NCBI GenBank assembly: GCA_017506865.1
Contig: JAFCMP010000018.1
Location: 372,001 to 436,000, forward strand
Source: Tribonema minus
Lineage: Eukaryota; Sar; Xanthophyceae; Tribonematales; Tribonemataceae
Length of the DNA stretch: 64,000 nt
Direction of reading: 5' to 3'
Notes under the pieces: generated by a model
Databases searched by the model: none
Seen by the model: the letters and a program-made list of their open reading frames with translations, nothing else
Told to the model about the DNA's origin: nothing
Shown: positions 24,401 through 33,663 of the stretch, in pieces
Layout: each line of letters opens with the position of its first letter
How positions within the stretch are numbered: the stretch's first letter is position 1
Translations under genes and position numbers: made by a program

Positions 24401-27400
24401 ACTTCAATTTTATTTTGAGTAACTTCAACTTGATGAACATAGACAAAGTTGTCAGCATGCACCGAATTAATGCCACCGCGAGCGAACTGCTGTTGAACAG
24501 TCGTTGTACCGTCGATGAATCCGTGCTGTACCCGCGCCTTGTTGCTCAACGACATGTGGCAGGACGTCGGGCCGTGCTCGACCCCCTCCCATTGCACCTG
24601 GCGATGAACGGTCATTGTATCGCTAATGCACCGTTGCTGTCAGCATATTGTCACATTGTACTGCTGATGAACCGTATGCCATTGTGTGGTCGGCCGCTCA
24701 CGCCCTGCGGAGCTCATGGCCACGGTCCTCTGCCGCTACTTGAGGGCAAGGACGTGTTCGGGGCATTCTACCAGCGCATGGATGAGCTGCCAATGAATTG
24801 TCATTGCACTGGTGATGTACTGTCATTGTACTGCTGATGAACCGCCGCTGTACCACGCGCAACATCGCTCAACTACACGTTGCAGGAAGTGGAGGCAGTG
24901 CTCGACCGCGTCATGGTCCTCTTCCGCTACCTCGAGGGCAAGGACGTGTTTGAGGCATTTTACAAGCATTCAAATGAACTGCTGATGAACTGCTTTTGTA
25001 CTGCCAATGAACCGTCACTGTACCTCTTGCAACATCGCTCAGGAAGTGGAGGGAGTGCTCGACCGCGTAATGGTCCTCTTCCGCTACCTCGAGGGCAAGG
25101 ACGTGTTCGAGGCGTTCTACAAGCGCATCCGAAATGAACTGCTAATGAACTGTTGTTGTACTGCCAATGAACTGTCACTGTACCACTTGCAACATTGCTC
25201 AGGAAGTGGAGGCTGTGCTCAACCGCGTCATGGTCCTCTTCCGCTACCTCGAGGGCAAGGATGTGTTCAAGCCGCTCTACAAGCGCATTCGAAATGAACT
25301 GCTAATGAACTGTTGTTGTACTGTCAATGAACCACGCTGTACCACGCGCAACATTGCTCAGGAAGTGGAGGCAGTGCTCGACCGCGTCATGGTCCTCTTC
25401 CGCTACCTCGAGGGCAAGGACGTGTTTTTGAGGCGTTCTACAAGCGCGCGAATGAACTGCGGATGAACTGTCATTGCACTGGTCATTGTACTGCTGATGA
25501 ACCACCGCTTACCTCACAACGCTCAGGAAGTGGAGGCAGTGCTCGATCGCGTCATGGTCCTCTTCCGCTACCTCGAGGGCAAGGACGTGACTGAGGCGTT
25601 CTACAAGCGCATGAATGAACTGCTGATGAAATGTCATTGTACTGCTTTTGAACCACTGCTGTACATCTCGCATCATCGCTCAACCACACCGCAGGAAGTG
25701 GAGGCAGTGCTCGACCGCGTCATGATCCTCTTCCGCTACCTCGAGGGCAAGGACGTGTTTGAGGCATTCTACAAGCGCGACCTCTCGAAGCGACTGCTGC
25801 TCAGCAAGAGCGCGAGCGCTGACTTGGAGGCGAGCATGGTCGCCAAGCTGAAGGCCGAGTGCGGCGCGGCGTACACCAGCAAGCTTGAGGGCATGTTCCG
25901 CGACATTGAACTCAGCCGCGATCTCATGGCCAAGTGAGTTTGAACTGTGCAAAGGTTTGGTTGATTCGAAGCTTTTTTCAAAGAGTTCATTTGCGTTATT
26001 CCTTGAGGAGAGCATGGTCACGAAGCTGAGGGCAGAGTGTGGCGCGGCGTACACCAGCAAGCTCGAGGGCATGTTCCGCGACATCGAACTCAGCCGCGAC
26101 CTCATGGCCAAGTGAGTTAAACTTTACATACTTCAAGTTGTTTAAGTTTGAAGCGTGCCGCCTCCTATGCAGCACTTTGAGAGTAGTTGCGTTGCGAGCA
26201 AGCTCGAGGGCATGTTCCGCGACATCGAACTCAGCCACGACCTCATGGCCAAGTGAGTTTAAACTGTGAGGGTTGTGCCGCCAGGTACAGATTTCGTTGA
26301 CTTGAAACTTCCAACAGCACAGTCGCGTTATTCATGGTCGCCAAGCTCACGGCCGAGTGCGGCGCGGCGTACACCAGCAAGCTTGAGGGCATATTCCGCG
26401 ACATCGAACTGAGCCGCGACCTCATGGCCAAGTGAGTTTAAAATGCTCACATCTGTAGTTTACACTGCTCAGATCTGAAGCCTGCGGCATGCGTTGAAGA
26501 ACTTTTTTCAACAAAGTAAATCCGGTAATTGCAGTAAAACCATGTCCAAATTTGCTCTGCAAGTACATCGGTCAATGCGCAAGCTAGCTCGAGGGCATGT
26601 TTGCGACATGGACCTAACCCTAACCCTAACCCTAAGGGACTTCATGACTAAGTGAGTCTGAACTGGGCAGATCTGAAGTCTGCTGCGCTACACTTAGAGC
26701 TTTCGATTGATTCACAAGAGTGAAGCCACGTTCTTGGCGGTTAAGTCATTAAATAGGCTCTGCATAATCCCAACTTTTGATACGCTTCAACAAGCGAGCA
26801 ACCTCCAGGGCATGTTCCGCGACATCGAACGGAGCTGTGACCTCGGAGCCAAGTGAGTTCAACTCTACATAGTTGAGCTTAGCACGGCAACTGTACATGT
26901 GTGAAGCTTGTGGCGCGGCGCTTTCTTAGACGGCACACGGAGTGCGCCTGCCGCATATGCCGCACTTCATGGGTTCGTGCGATGTGGGGAAGCTCTAGGG
27001 CATGTTTCGCGGCAACGAACTGAGCACAGATGCCATGGCCAATTGAGTCAGAACTGCGCCGATCTGGGATCACTGGCATGTCGTGAAGTTTAGTCTTGGT
27101 TTGCAAACATACATTGTCTCACAATCGTGGTAGTCAATTGAATTTACAAATTTGCTGCAGCAGTACATGTGTATCGCGCAAGCAAGCGCGGGTGCATGTT
27201 GTGCAGCATCAACGTGGCCTGAGCCGCAACCTCCTGGCCAAGTAAGTTCAACTGCACACAGTTGAAGTACAGCCCAGTTAACCCTAATCCTCCCCCCCCC
27301 GGTCCGCTCCTCATACCTACCCTGTGCAGCTATACTGTACCAACCACCTGCGCGACCACCGCGAGGACCCAGCGTTCTTCGCACCACATGCTTATCCTCA

Positions 27401-30400
27401 TGCCGCTACACCATCCGTCTTCGCACCTCAGGGTCAGGGTTAGAATTAGAGGCTCGGTCACCCGCGGTCACCAAATAGGCCTGTCGCTCTTTGCACGCGC
27501 GTGCGCACGCTCGCCTGAGTATCAGTCAACTTCATTCAGCTCTTCCACCCCCAAATAAGAAATCCTGTCGGCCCTCACATGCACGCGCGCTTGCTGATGC
27601 ATCAAACGCTGACAGCGCTAGCTCCGCACGCCCCATACCTCCCCCCCCCCCCCATTCCTCCCACCTAATGCCTACCCCCTGCGCAGCTATACCAACCACC
27701 TGCGGGACCACCACGAGCACATGGCTCCATATACCCCAAGTTTCACCTGCGACGGTCATGCGCGGCCACTGACAAGGCCTGTCGCTGTTCGCACGCGCAC
27801 ACTTGAAGTACGGTACAGCTAACCCTAGTTTACCCCCCCCCCCTCCCCCCCCTGCACCTAATAAACCTACCCCGCTGCGCAGCTATACCAACCACCTGCG
27901 GGACCACCGCGAGGACCCGTCGTTCTTCACGCACGCGCGCTCGCGCGATATCGACGTCTCCGTGCACGTGCTGACCACGGGGTACTGGCCGGCGTACCCC
28001 CCCGCGGATGTCGCCGTGCCCGCGGAAATTCAGGACCACATGGCGCGCTTTGAGGACTTCTACGCCATCAAGTTCCAGGTGATTTGAAGATGATGAAATG
28101 GCCACATGTTGGTTCATGTGCGTGGTATGCGCGCTGCAGCGCATTTTTTCATCAGCCTTCAGGTGGGCTACTCAACCCTAGCTATCAACCTAACCTAGCC
28201 CTAACCCTAGGGGGAAATTCAGGATCACATGGCGCGCTCTGAGGACTTCTGCGCCATCAACTTCCGGGTGACCAAGGATGAATGCGGCGATGCTGGCACG
28301 TTACATATACGGCACGTATGTGCGTGCACACCAAAAACATCATTTCTTTGTGCCTCATGGATCTTATGCACCGCTGACGTTGCTGCTGCTGCTGCTGCCG
28401 CCGCCGTTGCTGCTGCCGGCGCCGCTGCTGCTGCTGCTGCTGCTGCTGTCCTTGCCGTGCAGGGGCGACGCATTGCATGGCAGCACAATCTGGGACACTG
28501 CATACTCAAGGCGCGATTTCCCAGCGGGCGCAAGGTGACCACACGTCATTGGATGTATTCCGCTTAAGTTCCTGCTTCGACTCTGGTGCGCTTGATTTGA
28601 GTGCCGAAGTGTGCAGATTTGAAGTTTGAGTTGTCAAGTCGAAGTGGATAAAACCATGCTGCGCATGTCAGAATGTTCCGTGCGCTGCTGATGGCGGCCA
28701 TTGCCCGGTGCACGAAGTGTGAATATTTGAAGTTTGAATTGTCAAGTTGAAGTAGACACCCATGCTGCGTGCGTGAGAAAGTTTCGAGCGCTGCGGGCGG
28801 CGGCCACTGCCCGCTACTTGGCCATGCAAGCCTCTGATGCACGCACGCCGCTGCAGCTGGTTGTGTGTTGAACGTGCAAGGCGCGTCACCAGACGGCATC
28901 GACAGTTGAAGATCAAAAGTCGAGGCGCCTGCTCCTGAGTGGTGCCCCCCGCCCCGCCTGCCCGCCTCCAAGTGCTGGCGCTGACCCAGCTGCACGACTT
29001 GACACATCAAGCTGAAGACGCTGCTTCAATCACTCATTGACCTGGAAGTTCATGACGCCATAGCTTCAAATTTGGCTCGGTTCGGCGGTGCGTGTCGCAC
29101 ACCATTCCAATGTTGAAGTCCATGTGAACTTGATGTTAGAGTTCATGATGCCCTTTTGAAACATCAACTGTGACGCCCCCAGGAGCTGGCCGTCAGCCAG
29201 CTGCAGGCGACGGTGCTGATGCTGTGCTTCGGCACCGGCGACGCGCTGGTGCCATTTGCCGAGGTGAAGGCGCGCACGCGCATAGAGGACGGCGAGCTGC
29301 GGCGCACGCTGCAGAGCCTGGCCTGCGGCAAGGTGAGCTTCCGGCAACTTCATGTTCAACCAGGAAAATGTTTACTTGAACTTTCAAAGAAGAAGGTTCA
29401 CTTCAACCTCACAGTCGCCGAGGTGAAAACGCGCACGCGCATAGAGGATGGCGAGCTGCGGCGCACGCTGCAGAGCCTGGCCTGCGGCAAGGTGAGATGT
29501 TATTCCCAAGTTCAACTAGGGAAATGCTTACTTCCACTTTGAAATAACGTTTACTCAGAGGTCATGATCGCTGAGGTCAAGGCTCGCACGCGAACAGAGG
29601 ACGGCAAGCTGCGGCGCACCTGCAGAGCCTGGCCTGCGGCAAGGTGATCATCAAGTATTCCATGCTGTGAACTGCAAGCTAATTTTTCAAGTGCATTCCA
29701 CTGCGGCACCAGGCGTTGTTTCGAGCGCTGCCATCTGCGACGCGTGCAGCAACTGCGCAGCAAACGCTGCCGCGCATGCTGCCATCTCCGCCGCGTGTGA
29801 CGCGTGTGAGAGCGGCGCGGAGAGCCGCGCTACTGGCGAGCGCTGCCGCGTGTGCTTGACGGCGCTGCTGCTGGCGCGTGTGGCGCGTGCGCAAGCTGCG
29901 CAGCGAGCGCTGCCGCAGTATGAAGCGTTGCCTTCTCTGCCGCGTGTGACGCTCTCGCACGCGTGTGACGCATTTGCTGAGCGGCGCTGCTGCTGTTGGC
30001 GGCGGCGCACATGGGCGTCCTGCGGATGGAGCCTCGCGGCGAGCGCTGACTCGGGTGCTGAGCGTTGCTGGTGCTGCTGCTGCTGGCGGCGGCGTAGGTA
30101 CGCGTCCTGCGCAAAGAGCCCAAGGGGTGCGAGACGCCCTCGCCACCAAAGTTGACGTTGTTCAAGGTGAAAGTTTGTCAAAATTGAAGTTCAATCACTG
30201 AGCGACGCTGCTGCTGCTGGCGGTGCAGGTGCGCGTCTTGCGCAAGGAGCCCAAGGGGTGTGAAGTGGAGGACGGCGACGACTTTGCCATTTAAGTTCAA
30301 GTTATTTAAAGTTGAAGTTTTTCAAAGTTGAGGTTCATTCACTGAGCGACGCATTGGCGGTGCAGGTGTGCGTCTTGCGCACGGAGCTCAAGGAGCGCGA

Positions 30401-32118
30401 AGTGGAGGACGGCGACGTGTTTGCCGTCAAAGTTGAAGTTTGCAAAAGTTGCAGATTCAAAGTTGGACTTCAATCACTGAGCGCTGTTGCTGCTGGCGGC
30501 GGTACAGGTGCGCGTCTTACGCAAGGAGCCCAAGGGGCGCGAAGTGGAGGACGGAGACGCGTTCGCTATCAACGCCGACTTTGCGCACAAGCAGCTGCGC
30601 ATCCGCATCAACACGATACAGCTGCGCGAGACGGTGGAGGAGAACGAGAAGACGCACGAGGCCGTGTTCCGGGACCGGCAGTATCAGGTGAGCGCTGCTG
30701 CAAGAGTTGACGTATGTACGTGTGTTTGCATGATACGGCTCCGCAAAATGGCACAGGAGGGTGAGAAGATTCTTCTCAGGCGACGCATGAGGTCATACTT
30801 TGTGTGCATGCTAGTGCACTGCGCGGGGAAGCATAGCAGAATGAGAAGCTGCTGTTTGTGTTCTGGGGTCAGCAGCATCAGGTGAGCGCTGCTGCAGCAC
30901 TCTTGGTATGTATGTATGCCAGCATACTTCAACAAAGTGTACGGCTGCATGGGCAGCATGTGAGAACGAGAAGACGCACGAGGCCGTTGTCTGGGACCGG
31001 CAGTATCAGGTGAGCGCTGTTGCCAAAACCGCAGGTGTTTGTGCACCTCAAGGTAGGTTTTCCATGTTAAAGCTGCACAAGACAACGGAAGCGAGCTTCA
31101 ACACACACACAAGGTTATCGTCAGATGCCTTAGAGCCCTCGCCTACCGCCTGTTGCTTGCTCTCGACGACTCACTTCTCACCCCCCCCCCCCCCCCCCAC
31201 TCCTCTGTCCTCTTCCGCTCGGGTCGACGCCGCCATCGTGCGTATCATGAAGGCGCGCAAGGCGCTCTCGCACCCTATCGTTATGGCTAGACTCATCTTG
31301 CTGACAGCAACATTAGACATTTTTTTTTCGCCTTCAGAGATATTTGACCCCCCCCCCTGCGCCCCCCCCCTCTTCCCCCTTGCGCTCGGGTCGACGCCGC
31401 CATCGTGCGTATCATGAAGGCGCGCAAGACGCTCTCGCGCGCTATCGTTAGGGCTAGGCTCATCTTGCTGACATCAACATTAGACAAAACTTGTCGCCTT
31501 CTGAACTGTGAAAACGAGATATTTGAAACCAAGGACACCCCCCCCCCCCCTTTCTCTTCCCCTCAGGTCGACGCCGCCATCGTGCGCATCATAAAGGCGC
31601 GCAAGACGCTCTCGCACACTAACGATCGTTAGGGCTAGGCTCATCTTGCTGACAGTAACATTAGACAAAAATTTTCGCCTTCAGAGATATTTGACCCCCC
31701 CCGCGCGCCCCCCCCTCTCCCCCCTTGCGCTCAGGTCGACGCCGCCATCGTGCGCATCATGAAGGCGCGCAAGACGCTCTCGCGCGCTATCGTTAGGGCT
31801 AGGCTCATCTTGCTGACATCAACATTAGACAAAACTTGTTGCCTTCTGAAGTCTGAAAACGAGATGTTTGAAACCAAGAACACCCCCCCCCCTTCCCCCC
31901 CCCCTCTTCCCCCTTGCGCGCAGGTCGACGCCGCCATCGTGCGCATCATGAAGGCGCGCAAGACGCTCTCGCACCCCCTCCTCATGAGCGAGCTCATGGC
32001 GCAGCTCAAGTTCCCCGCCAAGCCGCTCGACCTCAAGAAGCGCATCGAGTCGCTCATCGAGCGCGACTACCTCGAACGCGACGAGGACAACCCCACCATG
32101 TACAACTACCTGGCATAG
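18461..32118 (+). CDS. CUL4: Cullin-4, scaffold of CRL4 (DDB1) ubiquitin ligase, complete
   Basis: CUL4 binds DDB1 through its N-terminal cullin repeats and the RING protein RBX1 through its C-terminal half, placing E2 near substrates in the nucleus. Eleven exons: 18461-18948, 19746-19917, 20985-21131, 22356-22571, 23869-24138, 25695-25933, 27883-28078, 28463-28534, 29183-29332, 30508-30687, 31924-32118. They total 2,325 nt (774 residues plus TAG), close to known CUL4 lengths, and every junction is in phase. Diagnostic segments in order: [10 protein letters not shown] (about residue 46), [102 protein letters not shown], and winged-helix B with [13 protein letters not shown] and a terminal YNYLA. 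Lys720 in IVRIMK is the expected NEDD8 site. These match CUL4A/B and plant CUL4 better than CUL1 or CUL3. Introns are expanded by junction copies. Confidence 0.96.
18949..19745 (+). repeat. CUL4 intron 1 junction copies
   Basis: After exon 1 come three copies of its 3' end with donors: 19005-19107 (encoding [11 protein letters not shown] through FLYLD), 19200-19250 and a weaker one near 19345-19375. Before exon 2 comes one copy of its 5' end ([19 protein letters not shown]) with a TTCAACAG acceptor at 19630-19700. Confidence 0.92.
19918..20984 (+). repeat. CUL4 intron 2 junction copies
   Basis: One downstream copy of the exon 2 end ([16 protein letters not shown] and LLQ with GTGCGTCACC) sits at 19975-20050. 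Three degenerate copies of the exon 3 start and its upstream context (CATTTGCCCGCCCATCTGAC to CGCTGCTGCGGATGCTCAG) lie near 20330-20420, 20510-20640 and 20740-20850. A TTAGGG tract lies at 20264-20300. Confidence 0.88.
21132..22355 (+). repeat. CUL4 intron 3 junction copies
   Basis: Five copies of the exon 3 end ([18 protein letters not shown]) each keep a GAGGTGAGC-like donor or its remnant. TACATGGCGC anchors are at 21240, 21370, 21519, 21690 and 21826, against 21087 in the real exon. The spacers are AT-rich TATATATGTATA sequence. One copy of the exon 4 start ([14 protein letters not shown]) with a GTTGCAG acceptor lies at 22150-22200, after a C run. Confidence 0.95.
22572..23868 (+). repeat. 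CUL4 intron 4 junction copies with telomeric repeats
   Basis: Four copies of the exon 4 end ([20 protein letters not shown] and ALDQLK) lie near 22650-22740, 22825-22912, 23000-23103 and 23185-23265. Each is preceded by TTAGGGTTAGG-type sequence (22620, 22818, 22981, 23170). Two copies of the exon 5 start with GCAGGCGGGG acceptors lie at 23485-23510 and 23737-23790. Confidence 0.95.
24139..25694 (+). repeat. CUL4 intron 5 junction copies
   Basis: One copy of the exon 5 end ([13 protein letters not shown] onward) sits at 24300-24395. Five copies of the exon 6 start ([18 protein letters not shown] and KDVFEAFYK) with CAG acceptors begin at 24886, 25043, 25203, 25362 and 25527; the real exon begins at 25695. 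Spacings are 157, 160, 159, 165 and 168 bp. A shorter partial copy lies near 24725-24770. All break off before the exon's 3' half. Confidence 0.96.
25934..27882 (+). repeat. CUL4 intron 6 junction copies
   Basis: Seven copies of the exon 6 end ([19 protein letters not shown] with AAGTGAGTT donor) lie near 26010-26117, 26195-26257, 26335-26438, 26585-26655, 26805-26857, 26990-27050 and 27185-27245. They decay with distance. Two copies of the exon 7 start ([11 protein letters not shown]) with GCAG acceptors lie at 27325-27400 and 27680-27725. Confidence 0.95.
28079..29182 (+). repeat. CUL4 introns 7 and 8: one junction copy, CTG tract and tandem pair
   Basis: Intron 7 has a copy of the exon 7 end ([17 protein letters not shown]) at 28210-28270, and a CTG/CCG repeat (28378-28450) as the pyrimidine tract before exon 8. 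Intron 8 carries a tandem pair (28590-28700 and 28715-28820) not clearly related to the flanking exons. Confidence 0.85.
29333..30507 (+). repeat. CUL4 intron 9 junction copies
   Basis: Two copies of the exon 9 end ([20 protein letters not shown] and ACGK with GTGAGA/GTGATC) lie at 29415-29500 and 29570-29650. Three copies of the exon 10 start ([16 protein letters not shown]) with GCAG acceptors lie near 30095-30145, 30226-30290 and 30364-30430. Confidence 0.94.
30688..31923 (+). repeat. CUL4 intron 10 junction copies
   Basis: Copies of the exon 10 end ([16 protein letters not shown] with GTGAGC) lie at 30962-31020, with a poorer one near 30755-30885. Four copies of the exon 11 start ([13 protein letters not shown]) begin at 31223, 31390, 31567 and 31735; the real exon begins at 31924. 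Spacings are 167, 177, 168 and 189 bp, each after a C run. Confidence 0.95.
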
Positions 32119-32540
32119 CCCCCCCCCCCCCCCCCCCCCCCCCGCAGCGCCCCCGCCCCCCCCGCCCCCCTCGGCCCCCCCCGCCGCCCCCCTTTCCAGC
32201 GGGACCGGACCTGTGAGTCATAGCGACAGCTGCGTCAAAGGTGTCCATGCCAGCTTTGAAGGCAGCGCCGCCCCCCCTCCCCTGTCCCCCTTCAAAGGCA
32301 TTATCGTGGCGACAGTCGCACCCGAGTGGGGTCATGCTCCCTTGAAAGCAGCGTCGCCCCCCCCCCCCCCCGGGTCCCCCCCTTCAAAGGCATTATCGTG
32401 GCAACTGTCGCACCGGAGGAGGTTCAGGCCTCCTTCGAAAGCAGCGCCGCCCCGCCCCCCCCCTCCGAAGGCATCGGCATCACGATAATCGTGCTGGAGG
32501 GAAAGTGTGCCTGCATTGAAGGGAGCGTCCCCTCCCCCCT
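32119..32540. repeat. C-rich tandem repeat downstream of CUL4
   Basis: A C run starts right after the CUL4 stop (32118). Three to four units of about 100 bp (CCTTCAAAGGCATTATCGTGG, TGAAAGCAGCG) follow, separated by C runs. On the minus strand they lie in the frame of the candidate secreted protein. Confidence 0.8.
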
Positions 32541-33111
32541 CAGCCTGAAGGGCACAGGGTGTGCCGCGGGCTGGCTGCCCCCTTGCGCACGAAGGGCAGT
32601 GGTACTCTCGAGGGGCCTTCTCCCCCGCCAGTGCGATGGCGCCATGTGTCCAACTCTCCAGCGCAGCAGCATGCGCGGTCGTCATTTTCTGCGCCTCGCC
32701 AGCAACCGCGCTGTCGCCGGGGTTCGCAAGCGCCGCAGGACGATGGGGCATCACCTCGTGTATAGAGTGCTGCCCCCTTGTTTGGGTGCTTTGCTGGCCA
32801 ACCTGGGGTGCGAGGGGGGGGGGGGCAAAGATGGGGGCTGCACGGACGGGCGCGCGCTGCTGCCGTGTGCTGGCGCACTTGTACATGAACTGATGATAAT
32901 TGTGTCGGAACAAGGTGGTGCAGGCTCGCTTGCACATACCAACTGGGCTGCCGGCATACGCTGAGTGCTGCTCTATCACGCATGCCGCTGCGGTGCGTCG
33001 TTCGTTGAGGGGTGTGTTCCAGTACCAGTACGCGTTGAGATGGTGCTGCGAAGCGCGCAGCTGCGGCAGCAGCAGCAGCAGCGCAGCAGCAAGGCGGTAG
33101 TGAAACAGCAT
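32332..33111 (-). CDS. Possible secreted protein with Gly-rich repeats
   Basis: An uninterrupted 260-codon minus-strand frame starts at ATG 33111. It opens with a signal-peptide-like segment (MLFHYRLAAALLLLLPQLRA), followed by a Trp/Tyr/Cys-containing region (NAYWYWNTP, MCKRACTTLF, YKCAS) with protein-like composition. The C-terminal third is encoded by a tandem repeat giving CDSCHDNAFEGG-like units between Gly runs. It lies tail-to-tail with CUL4 and head-to-head with the secreted Cys-repeat gene at 33664, leaving about 550 bp as a possible shared promoter. Caution: the Leu run comes from a CTG repeat ending in CCGCAG, which elsewhere in this window precedes real 3' splice sites. The opening may therefore be an intron end rather than a signal peptide. 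I recognise no family. Confidence 0.35.
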   Translation of the reverse strand: MLFHYRLAAALLLLLPQLRASQHHLNAYWYWNTPLNERRTAAACVIEQHSAYAGSPVGMCKRACTTLFRHNYHQFMYKCASTRQQRAPVRAAPIFAPPPLAPQVGQQSTQTRGQHSIHEVMPHRPAALANPGDSAVAGEAQKMTTAHAAALESWTHGAIALAGEKAPREYHCPSCARGQPARGTPCALQAEGGGDAPFNAGTLSLQHDYRDADAFGGGGRGGAAFEGGLNLLRCDSCHDNAFEGGDPGGGGGDAAFKGA

Positions 33112-33663
33112 ACATAGAGAATCTGTGTGGAAAAGACAGGTCAATCATGCCTCTGAGCCGCCATGTGCCGCTAGCTGCTGTCCCTGCAATGCCCGTCATT
33201 ACATTGCTGGTTGCACTTGGCTGGCACTGTCAGCAATGTTCTCTGCTGTGTGTTGCAACAGTGTGCATTTTCTTTCTTGACACCTTGGGGGGTTCTTGTC
33301 ACCTTATTTCCAAGTTGTCACACCACGTGATGCTGCTGTAGATTATGATTGACATGATGAGAGCATCGTGGCTTTCCGCCCTACTCCATGGCTCATTCGA
33401 GGACATCTCATGTTGCAAGACTAGCAGGCTATGCGTGAGACAGCGCTAGCATACAGTGGTGCAATGTGATGATAGTGCAATTGGGACGGGGCTTCTATGG
33501 GCGGAGTTGAACTTCGCTTTGAAAGTGTAACCGCGTGACGTTGGGGGTTTCGTTCCTTTTTCTCAGGACGGTGGCGGCAGCAGCACTCTTGTGTCTTGAG
33601 AGCCTAAATCAGCTCGTCAGGTAGCAGCAGACAGCCAGGGCGCTACAGCTTAAGCGCGGCACC
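33112..33663. promoter_or_regulatory. Possible bidirectional promoter
   Basis: About 550 bp lie between the divergent ATGs at 33111 (minus, candidate) and 33664 (plus). No TATA box was recognised. The assignment rests only on gene orientation and falls if the minus-strand gene is not real. Confidence 0.25.

Noticed and set aside
24880..25700. CRISPR-like array of regularly spaced repeats
   Set aside because: The repeats are 90-bp coding sequence of the adjacent exon with decaying identity, in a eukaryotic gene.
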